A DNA stretch of 64,000 nucleotides from Knufia peltigerae (lineage: Eukaryota; Ascomycota; Eurotiomycetes; Chaetothyriales; Trichomeriaceae): positions 62,001-126,000 of the forward strand of contig JAPDRN010000072.1 of assembly GCA_030247855.1 (NCBI GenBank), written 5' to 3'. A program made the position numbers and the translations under genes. This document shows, one piece after another, positions 1 to 10,418 of this stretch (the stretch's first letter is position 1; each line of letters opens with the position of its first letter). Below the pieces are notes generated by a model. That model saw only the letters and a list, made by a program, of their open reading frames with translations, was not told where the DNA came from and ran no database searches.

Positions 1-1254
1 GTTCTGCCCTGGAGCGCCTGATGGAAGCAAGTTAGTTTCGATGAGAGATGAACTCAAAATCCAGGGTGATATTTGTCAACTGACTGAGCTGGAGTGGTAT
101 GGGTTTGGTCAGACATTGCGAAATCGAGTCCGACAAAGCAATGCCGAGGGTACCCGTTGAATGATTTTAGTTGTGATCAAGGTCTGGATATCAAGGGGGA
201 CGATGGATGGTTTGACGACTCGAAAGTAAGAGTTGGAAGTTGAGAGTGAGTTGAAGAACAATCCACCTGACTAATGTCCCTGAGGTACGGCATCCGAGAC
301 GACGCCTTCCACAGCCCAGCATCGACTCTATGTCGTCGACGACGAGAACTAGGTGAAGATATGTGAAGAGCGAAATGAGGGACATGTCAGCCAGGTCTTT
401 ATTCTCATCCAAAATTGATGTGAGAGAAAACGAGATGACATCGCTTTGGAGACGGTGGCGCTCTCAAAGGAAGGTCAATCCAAAACAATGAGAGGACAAG
501 AGTCAAACTCAGGTAGAGCATATTACGGCCACGGCCATGGTCATTCCAAGACCGCGGAACAAACTACGATCTAGATAAACATACTTTTTTTTCGATGGCT
601 GGTGGTGATGAGAAACTACGAAGACAGATACGAAGATTTCATGTTCGGCATACAAAGGTCTATGTCAATAGTCGCCTTAGCTTTCTAACCGTAGGTGAAG
701 CTGGTGCCCATGTCACGTGGTGTCTATACAAAACTCCTTTGGGTGGTGTTCCGTGTTAGCGTCATGTTGATCATGGTGTCAGTGACGTCACACATGATAT
801 TTCCCCAAGCCAAAATGGTGAATGAGAAGCTGTGGATGCCATGACAGCATTGATCCCAAGCCCAAGGGCCAAAATGATAATTTGTGCGACGAAGGGGGGA
901 GGGGGGCATAATGCTCTTCTATCTGTGACCTAGGCTATCTGCGAAGATAAATTAATTGGCCTCTTCGAATTTCCCATATCTTCCTCATACACCTACTTTA
1001 CTTCGTGACCTCAGTACTGTGCTCATACTCCAGTTCCAGCAGTTTAGTCTTGCAGCACCGGAAAGAAACGGAGTGGCTCTTTGGTCCTTTTTTAGAAGAC
1101 ATTCGAAAGAGCTCGTCACTCGTGTCACAAATTTTAACGAGAGTTTCGCAGAGTTTGCAACGCTAGGAGCACTGTGCTCTCTCTACATCTCTCCCTCTCT
1201 ACCTTTGATTCCGACAAAGCCTACCTGAAGAGTCACTATACCTCCTCTTCCACC
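1..1254. other. Intergenic, no gene recognised
   Basis: Only short open frames without a convincing start, composition or family resemblance occur here. A CACGTG core lies near 713-718. The last 200 bases are rich in C and T, which fits the leader of the gene that starts at 1255. Confidence 0.5.
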
Positions 1255-1836
1255 ATGTCCGCCCTCGATCCCAGCGCACCCTCACAACCCACCCAGCAGA
1301 CGGGCCTCAACCAGGCGGGCAACCCGGCGTCCAAGACGTCGGCCGAACAAGCCACCTCTCGCGCCGACACATCCAACGGCAAGGACGCCCGGATCATCGA
1401 CCACCGGGAGAGCCACGACGTCCCTTCGCAGCACGGCGGGGCCGCGCACCCAGGCGCTCGAGGATCCGGTGCCCGAGGGCCCCTGACCGAGAACCTCATC
1501 CCCGAATCCGACGCGCAGAATTATTCGCAAAACAGTGAACTGGAGGGCGAGCAGATGCGCATGGCGGGAGAAGGGGACGTGGCGAGGGCGGTGCGTCGGG
1601 GCGGCGGCGGCGGCCACGCCGGTGAAGAGAGCCTCACCGCCGACGTCGACAGAAAACAGGCCGAGCACGAGGCGGAACTGCACAAGCGAGGGGAGCGGAC
1701 GGGCAAGGAGATCGAGGAGGAAGGGAACGAAGATTGGACGGGCAAAAAGGCGGACGTGGCGAGTGCGTTGGTTGGAGGGAGGGAACGCATCGACGAGGGC
1801 GAGAGGCCCAAGGTGGTGCTTGCCGCGGAGGAGTAG
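1255..1836 (+). CDS. Hydrophilic fungal protein of unknown function
   Basis: The 193-residue reading frame is uninterrupted. I chose the ATG at 1255 because it has a good fungal start context (CACCATGTC); the frame stays open 27 codons upstream, but that part looks like a pyrimidine-rich leader. The protein is rich in Gly, Glu, Ala, Ser and Arg, with no membrane segment, no signal peptide and almost no aromatic residues except one Trp near the C-terminus (motif EDWTGKKADV). A Gly run lies near the middle, followed by a charged, probably helical, Glu/Lys/Arg-rich stretch. This resembles hydrophilin-like stress proteins of fungi, but that is inference from composition only. The reading frame is strongly GC-biased at third positions, so open frames on the opposite strand are shadows. 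Confidence 0.7.
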   Translation: MSALDPSAPSQPTQQTGLNQAGNPASKTSAEQATSRADTSNGKDARIIDHRESHDVPSQHGGAAHPGARGSGARGPLTENLIPESDAQNYSQNSELEGEQMRMAGEGDVARAVRRGGGGGHAGEESLTADVDRKQAEHEAELHKRGERTGKEIEEEGNEDWTGKKADVASALVGGRERIDEGERPKVVLAAEE

Positions 1837-2621
1837 AGGTTGAATCGAGGCTACGCGGTGGTTGAAGGGACGAATTTTTTTTTGCAAGGCACAAAAGTCA
1901 GAAGAGGCCGTGACGAGCTGATTTGGTTCAGACCTCAGAAGAAATGGTTGTGCCATTTGCATTTCACATCCTGGTCAACCGTGGGCCACCTTTGGCTACC
2001 GATTTGGTCACAACATTCGCGCGATCCAGCCGCGTGATTTATGATAACTAAACGTCCTTTATCAACGGCTCCGAATCGACCGTCGACCTTGACGATAGAA
2101 GCCCCTATGTATCATTACCCACAGAATCTGAGAACGTTCAATTAGTAGAAAGAGAGAGATGGGTAACCAAATACCCAGCAATGATTTCTGACGTGTACCT
2201 TTGAGGATTGTCACCTGTTTGGCTTTGTACCTCTTGGACCTGGCCCGGTAGTGCTTCCAAGCCAGTCCCCAACACTCTCTCAAAATAGCCGTCTGTGCGT
2301 CGTCTCCGACCATAAAACAAAGACGTTGTTGCAGTCGACGTCTTTGTATACCCGACTTAGGACGTTGGGCGTGGCAACAATGGATCGCCTGCCGTTCCGG
2401 GATAATCATGCCTCGAGAAACAAAGGATCATTATGTGTCACTTAGCAGTCCGTTAGCAATGATGGTGAGCAATGCTAGTTAGTTGACGGTGCTGGATTCG
2501 TTTGTCTTCTTATAAATTTGCAATCTTTGCCTTGTTTGATGTTGCTGCTGCCATCCACGGTTGTCTCTTCAGGAATAGCTGGTTCGACATCTACACATGC
2601 TTCGACGACCAATTGATGATC
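1837..2621. other. Intergenic, nothing recognised
   Basis: The first part is presumably the 3' flank of the gene ending at 1836 and the last part the leader of the gene at 2622. Several short frames on both strands lack start context or family features. Confidence 0.5.
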
Positions 2622-3236
2622 ATGTGTTATTACCAAACTTACATTTTCCTCGGCTGCGGCCACGCGGTTTTCTCCAGCAAACCCATCGCAAACTCAGGGT
2701 GTCTTAATGGTAACCATTCCATGATGCAGGGAGAGCCATCGTCATCATTCACGGAGATTTGCACAGAAAAGCTTAGTCACCCGCTTCGGACAATTGCCAT
2801 CGACCGCCTCTGCGAGGTGTGCCGGTCTGAGCGAGACGCCCGGGTTGCTTATTTCCAGGAACATGTGGGAGGGGACAGCGAAAGACGGATCATGACGAGG
2901 TCTGCTGGACGCAACGAGCGAGGCTCGGAACGGGGCCGTAGGCTCTTTCGAGCGACCACGGATCTGGCCATGATGCTAGAGTCAAGCAGAAACCAGTCCG
3001 TCGCCGGCACGAGCAACAGTGGCACGACGCTCGCGATATCGAGTCCGACACAACAAGCCTTGGGAAAATTTGCAGACGGATTCAGAGGTGTGTTGGAATG
3101 GAATGATGGAGGGTCTCGTCGCAGCGTTCCGAGTGAAGCTTCATTGTTGAGTCCAGGATCGCAAGTTTCTCGGCCACAAGCCAGGTTGTCTTTTGCGGCT
3201 CTCGCAAACGACTTTGAAGCTTTAGGCGTCGACTGA
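2622..3236 (+). CDS. Small Cys-containing fungal orphan
   Basis: I do not recognise a named family. The frame is open from about 2502, but the first ATGs are at 2616 and 2622. I prefer 2622, which gives a 204-residue protein beginning MCYYQTYIFLGCGHAVF. The N-terminal third has spaced Cys and His residues (CGH near 12-14, then single Cys, then CEVC near residue 65-68), which could bind metal; the motif HPLRTIAIDRLCEVCRSERD is the most conserved-looking part. The remainder is Ser/Arg-rich and probably disordered, with several RS and SP sites and a short helix at the C-terminus (FAALANDFEALGV). There is no signal peptide or membrane segment from this start. It may be a cytosolic or nuclear protein regulated by phosphorylation (inference). 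Confidence 0.6.
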   Translation: MCYYQTYIFLGCGHAVFSSKPIANSGCLNGNHSMMQGEPSSSFTEICTEKLSHPLRTIAIDRLCEVCRSERDARVAYFQEHVGGDSERRIMTRSAGRNERGSERGRRLFRATTDLAMMLESSRNQSVAGTSNSGTTLAISSPTQQALGKFADGFRGVLEWNDGGSRRSVPSEASLLSPGSQVSRPQARLSFAALANDFEALGVD

Positions 3237-3807
3237 CGAAGGGCTAGATGGGGGTTCAGAAGACTAGACTTTGATGATGAGATGAGATGTTCTTTTTCGA
3301 TCATAGCGTCTTTGTTGTTTGCGAACAGCTGCCAGCTTTGTCAGGGGCGACGGTGAAATACGCAATATAGTGCAAGATTGGAAAATGATATGACTGGATA
3401 TGAACACAAGCAGGTAATTGAAGGCCACAAAATGGGTGATCAAATTCTTCAGCTCGTCTTCAGTAGGTAATCGCGTAGATGGATGGTGACCTTTCGATCT
3501 GGGAAGAGACGAGGCTGACCAATTTAACAGGCTAGTCCTAAATAGGACTTAGTGCAAAGCTCCGGAGCGCATCAATGAGAGAGCTTCAATATGTGCTGAG
3601 TACACGGCACAGCGACAAGAACAATCAACTCTCTGATTTCCATTCTCGTTTCGTTTCTTACTGGTGTGAATCTCGATAGACATCACATCGGGTGATCAAA
3701 ATCACTGAAAGGGCACCTGCGCTGGGGTGTTCTTTCCTGAAGCAATTATCGAAAGCACCCTTTCCTCCTCGACTGCAACCAACCTCACGACCTTAAATAC
3801 ACCCACA
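3237..3807. other. Intergenic, promoter of the complex I gene
   Basis: No gene recognised. This tandem intergenic stretch should hold the promoter of the downstream NDUFB10-type gene; I see no clear TATA box or known operator. Confidence 0.5.
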
Positions 3808-4447
3808 ATGTCTACTCCCGAATCACAAGCGTTTCTCGCAAAGAAACCTACAGTCGCTCCCACCTTCGATGGTGTAGACTTTGCCGACAATCAAGCCGTT
3901 GCGAATGCAAGAGATGCGATTGTGCGAGAACAATGGGTCGGGTTGATGATGCAGAGATTAGTTGGCGAAGAGATGGGTATGTCGATATTGCTTTGATCCA
4001 AGTTGCAAGGCACGAAAATTTTGGCCGCGATATCGAGTGGCGACAAACACCACGGTTCTTTAGTGCCCTCGAGATTGCGTTGCTAGAAAGACTAGACAAA
4101 TGGAGGCTGACAGACTGATGATGCAGGCAAATGCTACCTACGTGAAGGCGTCAACCACTTGGAAAAGTGCGGCAAATACAGAGGTACGAGATCAACACTG
4201 GCATTTGGTTGCTGTCAGATTCCAGAACTTAACAATCTACCTAGACCGATACATTCAACTCTTAAAATCCAACAACAATAAAGGTTACCGTGGACAACAG
4301 CAGAACTACATCCCCGGCGTCGATGGCCCTTCGGGAGGACCAGAAATTCACACAGACTACCCCAGTGTTCAACAAGCCAAGGGATCAAAGGGCTCCGATT
4401 ACAGACCTGGAAACACAAGTGGACAAGGTGGAAGTACGCTGTACTAG
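3808..4447 (+). CDS. Mitochondrial complex I subunit, NDUFB10/PDSW family
   Basis: Three exons: 3808-3976, 4127-4183 and 4245-4447, joined in frame to a 142-residue protein. Both introns have canonical ends (GTATGT...CAG and GTACGA...TAG) with branch-like CTGAC and CTTAAC elements. Splicing recreates the family signature: N-terminal MSTPESQAFLAKKP, then REQWVGLMMQRLV, then KCYLREGVNHLEKCGKY and RDRYIQLL. This matches the Neurospora 12.3-kDa subunit of NADH:ubiquinone oxidoreductase, an accessory subunit of the membrane arm in the inner mitochondrial membrane. The paired cysteines of the middle exon are typical of an intermembrane-space disulfide. The C-terminal Gly/Ser-rich tail (about 60 residues) is longer than the Neurospora form as I recall it. 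The identification rests on motif memory and is strong. Confidence 0.88.
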
Positions 4448-4854
4448 AGCAAGAGTTCTCGGTAGGCGCCTCTGCAGAAAGAGAGGAATGTACATATCAA
4501 TTGAAAGCCAATGAAAAAATTGTGTGACTATGAAAACGAAGCGGACACTATCCATTGTGCAATACAGCAGTCACTGCTCTTTTGGGGATTGATTCTGCGT
4601 CTAATGCGCTTTACAAGTGCTGAATCGATCCAGCCACGAAAATTGCTGACTTGGAACGGTGTACAGTTCAATTAATATGGCAGGTTATTCAAGGAACGAA
4701 ACACTTTTGATTCAACTTTATGGACGATTGGAGAGTCCGGCTCGACACAGAGTTGTAGAGCCGGACAATCTCAACTACCGGCGGTATAGGTACTCAAAGT
4801 GACATCAAAGCGGGTTTTGCGTTTTGTCCATTTTGGATCACGATCCTCCCTTGT
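4448..4854. other. Convergent intergenic
   Basis: Tail-to-tail space between the complex I gene (plus) and the formaldehyde-activating enzyme (minus). It should hold both 3' UTRs; nothing else is recognised. Confidence 0.5.
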
Positions 4855-5483
4855 TTACAATCTTGAAAACTTCCCGCTCTTCTTGGCCGTGAAGGTGGCC
4901 AGGGCATCCATGAGAGGTGGGGAGAGCGCATCGTATGGCTCGAGCCCGACTGACTTCAGCTTGGAGCGCACCTCGTCCATCTTCTCCGGCGGGTAGCCTT
5001 GCTCGATCAAGCTGCTCACGAACTGCAAGGTGCATCAGAATTTCTGATCGGGCCAACAAGGCATTTGGAGTTACTTACAGCAGCGAACTGAGGCTCTTGC
5101 CAGCCCTTGTCATCGGACAGTTCGGTGTGCACGAACGACAGGCCCTTGAAGGCATGGTCCTTCTTGATGGGCCCGTACATGTGCACACCACAGTCCTTGC
5201 AGGCGTAGCGGAGGATGGTGGCATTCTCGTCGACGATGGCCAGCTTATTGCCGTTCTTGGTGACTTCGACCTGGTCATCTGGGATAACGGAGACGACGGA
5301 GAAGAGGGCACCAGCTGGCTTCCAGCATTGGGAGCAGCCGCAAGCATGTTGGTGCAAGACGTTGCCCTTCAACTTGACTTCGACGGGGTTACTCTTGCAG
5401 TGGCATTTGAGGGTGCCTCCGGAGAAGTTGGGGTCTCCTTTGGTGAGGCCGTTGTCGATGGAAGGGTGCAGAGTCGGAGCCAT
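4855..5483 (-). CDS. Glutathione-dependent formaldehyde-activating enzyme
   Basis: Two exons on the minus strand, 5483-5079 and 5022-4855, with a 56-bp intron (GTAAGT...CAG), give 190 residues, the usual length for fungal members. The Gfa/CENP-V zinc fold is clear: Cys27-x-Cys29, Cys48-x-Cys50-x2-Cys53 (in HACGCSQCWKP) and Cys95-x2-Cys98. The rest follows the family closely: GALFSVV, the HMYGPI segment, the HAFKGLSFVHTEL block, and exon 2 beginning FVSSLIEQGYPPEKMDEV. The family is annotated as S-(hydroxymethyl)glutathione synthase, which forms the substrate for the glutathione-dependent formaldehyde dehydrogenase in formaldehyde detoxification, although a catalytic role has been debated. The cytosol is the expected site. 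The leader upstream of 5483 carries TTTG/TTTGG repeats. Confidence 0.92.
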
Positions 5484-7279
5484 GTTGTTTGTTTGTTTGG
5501 TTTGGTTTGGTGGTTTTGGTGTATAGGGAAGGGTTTGTCAATAGTAGCAAAAGCAAAAGATGGGAAATACAAAAGCAAGACAAGGAAGAGGGAGCGAGGT
5601 AGGAAATATACTCTTGTACTCGAGAGATGACGAAGGACAAGAGGCGGGGAATGTCGGGCGCCTTTTTGAGGCCAAAAAATCCCAAAGAATCGTTGATCCC
5701 TCGTGGGAGGAACTTGTTACCTTTGTTTGGCCCATGCCTCGTACGCTGGGTTACCCGTCGCGAGTCCCGCTGAGCATTGAGCATTGAGTTGTGTGTGTGA
5801 GCGTGAGAGCATAACGCGTGTGGGGTAAATCCCTGTCCGACGAGGTGGGTGACAGGGGTAACAGTATTTTTGTGAGCTGCGTTTCCGCAATCCATACCTT
5901 GCAAAAGAGGAGTCAAGAAGAGGAGAAACAACGGAGATTGGTTGAATGGTTCTGGCACCGATACGCGTTCTCCCTTCCACCCGCTGGCTAGGTACTCGTA
6001 TGAGTTAGAGCTCTACGAGGACGAGTATTGTGTTGTACAGTATCCTACAAGTATACGGGCGGGCCATATTGCGAGACCACCCCTCCGGCAATTGAAAAAG
6101 ATCCGAACTACGAGCTTGGATAAAGGGGCAGTTACGGCCATGGAGTAAGGGCAGTCGGTCAGTCAGTGGGTGAGAATTGCCCCGAGGGTGGTGGTGCAGA
6201 GGAGGTGGTGGTGGTGGGCAATAGAAAGACACTCGGCACCTCTTTCGTAATCGTCTGCTTCTCGTAAAATACCCCTGTTGGCTATTGTGCCTACCTACCT
6301 CCCTAGCCATGTTGAGTTTATTCGTCCGTCAAACTGTTGACGGATCATCGATAGGTATCAATGTCCACGGATCCGGGATATTTACAACCGTACCCGAGAG
6401 AAGTTCTCACAGTACTGGTACAATGTTGATCCCTTACAGTCCATCAAGGTGAAGAAGTGATGGCCTTGGTTTGATCCCTCCGGAACCGAGATCGATATCT
6501 CCGTGTAAGAAGCTGGAGCATCCAGATAGATAGAATGCATTGTTCGGAACACTCGTAGAAACTATTATCCGGGTTGTGTGTGGTTAAACTACCCCAGGTA
6601 CGCTTCAGTTTCGATGGACATCAGAAGTTCCCGACGAGAAAAGCGCGGGTGCGAGTACGATACAAACACACAAACTTCCATTCTCCATCCTCCGTCCTGG
6701 GTGACTCGTAAAAACTCATTATGGGGGTCTGCCCATTTGGCTACAAGGACAATCCGTCGGTTAAGTGGAGAGAGAGGGAGTAAATTGATACGAGGAAGGG
6801 AAAACAAGGTCGGATGGGGAAACCCATCGCGAGAAAGTCCACCCTCGTCCAGAGGAGAGTCAACTCAGTGATTCTATCCGGCAGGACTGCTGCGACTCGT
6901 ACTGTAACAGTAGTTTACGGAGTACGGAGTTGGGTCAATCTACTGTCCTAATCGATTGCGCCATCCGCTACAATCAGCTCTCTCTGTGTGTACTCTCTCT
7001 GTCTCGGTGGGACGAGGGGTATTTCCAGTTGCACCGTAAAAATACTTGCCCCGGCTGATGTACGGGAGTAGGTTAATAGTAATGCCGGTGGATATGGAGT
7101 ACTGGAGCACGCCTTTGCCTGGGACCTTTTCATCATTCTCGTTATTGTCATTCACAAAGAAACTTTTTGGAATGCTTCCAGGGATAGTAGAATTTTTTCT
7201 TTTGAACGTACTATGTATTTAGAAGAGAAAAAAGAGAAGCGAAAAGATTACCAAGAGCCCCCAGCAAGATCACGCCAGA
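5484..7279. promoter_or_regulatory. Intergenic: leader/promoter of the Gfa gene and 3' flank of the acyltransferase
   Basis: 1.8 kb without a supported gene. Nearest the Gfa start it is pyrimidine-rich on the coding strand, as expected of a 5' UTR. A 189-codon minus-strand frame (5389-5958) is only open leader sequence that overlaps the Gfa start in another frame. Two overlapping copies of the TACGGAGT motif lie at 6916-6931. Confidence 0.45.
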
Positions 7280-8788
7280 TCAGCCTGTCCTCGTGGCTTT
7301 GGGTATTTTCAATTTGCCCTCGACGTACCTCGAAAAGCTAACCGCTCTTTGGTCAACATGGTACCAGAACAAATGGCCACATATCAGGACGAAAGGTAAA
7401 CAGGCCAACCACCCCAAAATCACAATCTTGAAAATCTGCCACTCTGACAGCCCCCCTCCCTCGTGCCACATGTACGGGTTCGGAAGCGCGTCCACTCCCG
7501 CGCAAAACCGATAAATAAACGGGATCAAACTCAGGCCCAGGATACGAATCACGTCCAGGTGAGTGAGGTAGATTCCGAACGAGATCCGGCCAAGCCACTG
7601 GGCCAGTCGATTGGAGAAGATTGAGCCGATGAAGGTGTCGGCGGTGTTGGCCACCGACCAAGTGACCAAGATGGCCCCGAGGCACCTTGTCGCCTCGACG
7701 GGGTCGCTGTTGCCACACAGGGACGCCACGATCTTGCTGACCACGACCGAGTAGCCTGCTGAAGGTTGGGCGTCAGGTTTCAGCGATGCCACGTTGAGGT
7801 AGATGCCGAAAATGAAAATGGCTAGCCAGGCTGTCGTCGTGGCCGGTTTCGAGCGAAGGAAGAAGCATCGGGAACTCTGCCGCCCGCGAGACCGGCCGGC
7901 AGTTGTCCTTCGCATGAGCTCCTTCTCGAGCTCCATGTCCTCGTGACCCGCAGAAGACTCCAGGTCCATCGCTCCGAGGAGATGGTCAGTCGACGGTGAG
8001 TGCTCCGTGTCGCCAGACACCCTGGCGATAATGTCAACCTCCGCAAGGACCATGCCGGCAAAGAAGCAGAACAGGGCAATGCGATTGTTTGAGAACGTGT
8101 ACAGGCACGCCAAGCAGTGAATGACCAGCCGAGCTCGGGTGCGGATGTGTGCGGTGCTGAGCAAGAGTATGAACAGCAACATGCTGCATTTGAACTCGAT
8201 TGGGATCGTCCAGTGAACGTCGTCGTATTTCCGAACGTCAATATCTCGTTCCGTCCACGGTATCATCGAGCTGTCCACATATCCCCAGCATGTCGTCAAT
8301 GCGGCACGCAGCTCCTTCCAGAACGAATCTTCCGGTCTCTTTGGTCCCATCCAAATGTCCAAATAATATCTTTTGATTTTGGTGTCCAAATATGTCTGAA
8401 TCGACAGGCCGAAGATCGGGGTTCGTATTAGGAGGGCAGTGAAGATGGTGTCGACCATGGTAGGGAGGAAGAGTCGAATGCCACGTCGAAATGCCGACGA
8501 GGCGAGCGTCGAGTAGCATGCTGTAGCTACCGTGCCGCGGTTCTGGTGTATCTGAGTCAAGGGCTTGTACGAAAGTACATAACCTGAGATGACAAAGAAG
8601 ACGTAGACCATGGACTTTCCAGCATACATCCAGGTCACCCAAGGTAGTTCCCACCACAGATTGACCGTGGATGCCATTCCTTCTGTGCGGTTGCCGTAGC
8701 CATTGTCGAACGCCCAGTGAAAATTGAACACGAGCAAGCAAGCAATACCCCGGAGGCCGTCTAGAGATGAGATGTGATTCTTCTTCAT
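7280..8788 (-). CDS. Membrane acyltransferase, acyltransferase-3 family
   Basis: A 502-residue multipass protein from the ATG at 8788. The N-terminus has the family signature SLDGLRGIACLLVFNFHW: the invariant Arg of the DGLRG motif and the conserved His of the first helix. About eight to ten hydrophobic segments follow, with a long charged loop near the middle (GAMDLESSAGHEDMELEKELMRR) expected in the cytosol. Bacterial and fungal members transfer acyl groups to sugars, lipids or small molecules; the substrate here is unknown. The frame stays open to 8806, and a plausible 70-bp intron (8876-8807, GTAGGT...TAG) could join a small exon at 8894-8877 (MVFSHK); both starts are possible. It lies head-to-head with the Cys-rich gene at 10419 across about 1.5 kb. 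Confidence 0.82.
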   Translation of the reverse strand: MKKNHISSLDGLRGIACLLVFNFHWAFDNGYGNRTEGMASTVNLWWELPWVTWMYAGKSMVYVFFVISGYVLSYKPLTQIHQNRGTVATACYSTLASSAFRRGIRLFLPTMVDTIFTALLIRTPIFGLSIQTYLDTKIKRYYLDIWMGPKRPEDSFWKELRAALTTCWGYVDSSMIPWTERDIDVRKYDDVHWTIPIEFKCSMLLFILLLSTAHIRTRARLVIHCLACLYTFSNNRIALFCFFAGMVLAEVDIIARVSGDTEHSPSTDHLLGAMDLESSAGHEDMELEKELMRRTTAGRSRGRQSSRCFFLRSKPATTTAWLAIFIFGIYLNVASLKPDAQPSAGYSVVVSKIVASLCGNSDPVEATRCLGAILVTWSVANTADTFIGSIFSNRLAQWLGRISFGIYLTHLDVIRILGLSLIPFIYRFCAGVDALPNPYMWHEGGGLSEWQIFKIVILGWLACLPFVLICGHLFWYHVDQRAVSFSRYVEGKLKIPKATRTG

Positions 8789-8894
8789 TCTCGCCACGTG
8801 CAAGTACTACCCCAACGACGCATGCGACAGAACGAGAGACTTCGAACGTGTAGAGCAGACAGACAGACAGACCTACCTTATGACTGAACACCAT

Positions 8895-10418
8895 TTTGAG
8901 CCTCAGAGGTTAGGGGTGCTGTCAATCGTCCCCCATGCTGAACTGACGGCTGTCAGAAAAATCCAGGGGGTAGAAGCGAGACATTTTTGTATAGAAAGGG
9001 CGTTGATGACTGGTGTCAGGCCAAGAACTCTACCGAACATGAATCCATGCAGCAATCTGCAGATCGATCTCTGGCTTTTCATTTGTTTGGTAATGCTCCT
9101 TCCGACCTCTAGAGGAGATGTCATTTGGCTTGGGGATGGAGAGAGGGAGAGATGGACGTTGAATTCTAGCCGGCTTGGATGCCGTGCTGAGTCAGAAATG
9201 ACCCAAGCTAGCTGACCATGCTAAGTATTTTGTACCCAAGATCATACTCCGTACATGACAGCATTACCATCGATGTGGGAGAATTGAGGCTTTTAGCTAC
9301 CGTAGGTAAGGTACAATAGGTATGTAAACGGCGCCGGAAGCATTTTCGCTTACTGTACAGGGCACCTCGTGGCAGGCACAACAAAAACCAAAAGCAGCGA
9401 TGTTTGGGTCTAAATATCTCGGTAATGTGACAACGCCGCCCTAAGTTCCATGAAGTGAGACAACTCTTTCCAGTCTCTCTTGCGAAGCGCCACGAGGAGT
9501 GCCTCATCTCATATCAGCATACACGTTTTCGACACACTCAAGCAGCTCTGCCCACATTCCATCAGATTTATGGTCGTAAGAGCTTTGATGGCTCCCTCTC
9601 ACTCTGCACAGAAATGGCCTGAAGAACTGGAAAATGGACCTCATCCTATGGCGGTGCCTGAGGCTAAGTCCTTCGTGACCAGGTGGCTGATCACGAAGTC
9701 CACCCTGGCCTTTTGTCTACCAGAACTGGGTCAGTGATGGGGATAACCACCCACCTTCGCAAAGATCGCAATCACGCTCCCGGAGAATGCGTATCAAGTC
9801 CACCGCTCGTACACTAGCCGCTGTACTAAGTAAGCCGGGCCAGGAATCGCGCAGTTTCAGGTGGCCGACATTGTCCATTCAGATAGCAGGATCTGGGGTA
9901 TCCCCGGTCCGACCACCAACCACCAACCACCACCTCGTCATTTCTGGCTATACTCGTGTCGCTTGAGGCTCTCTGGGTCTCCATGGCCTGTGGAACCGGG
10001 CTATGCTGGCTTTACGGAGTACAAACTACGGAGTACAGTATTCTGTACCACATGGCTGGTCGTGCTCCCTCAACAAAGCTGCCCGGTAACATAAGAGTCT
10101 ACGCCAATCGGGCACCTGAGTCTGAAAGGCGCAAATGTAACATTGAAGTTTTCTGCTATGGTGCAAGAGGAGCGCTTTCCTCTATCTTTCATATATGAAA
10201 TTTTTGTCGCCAATCCCAGGGTTCTATTTTGGCCCTTTGCATGTGAAACCTTTCAGGACACGGGAAAGCTTCAACCCCTACCAGAGCGAAAAGTGAACAG
10301 CTAATATACACGTGCGCACGAGACCGCTTCCTCCCTCGAGCTCTCTCAAAGCGCCTTGACAGCACTTCAGGACACCAGCAAACCTCACGTCCTCCCTTGT
10401 ATACGGTGCTGAGCGGCC
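8895..10418. promoter_or_regulatory. Divergent intergenic promoter region
   Basis: 1.5 kb between the acyltransferase (minus) and the Cys-rich surface protein (plus). No coding region is supported. Three copies of the nonamer TACGGAGTA or its complement lie at 9245-9253, 10013-10021 and 10027-10035. A run of TAGGTA-like words lies near 9299-9325. Confidence 0.5.

Noticed and set aside
1282..1962. A 226-codon minus-strand frame opposite the first gene
   Set aside because: GC-rich coding DNA leaves open frames on both strands. The plus frame has a good start context and protein-like composition.
4917..5630. A 237-codon plus-strand frame over the Gfa gene
   Set aside because: Opposite to the conserved zinc-binding gene; it crosses its intron and start region.
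5389..5958. A 189-codon minus-strand frame upstream of Gfa
   Set aside because: It overlaps the Gfa start in another frame; the hydrophobic runs come from a pyrimidine-rich leader.
8789..8806. A longer acyltransferase start at a non-ATG codon (8803)
   Set aside because: The TTG is unlikely as a start. Either the ATG at 8788 or a spliced leader exon (8894-8877) is more plausible.
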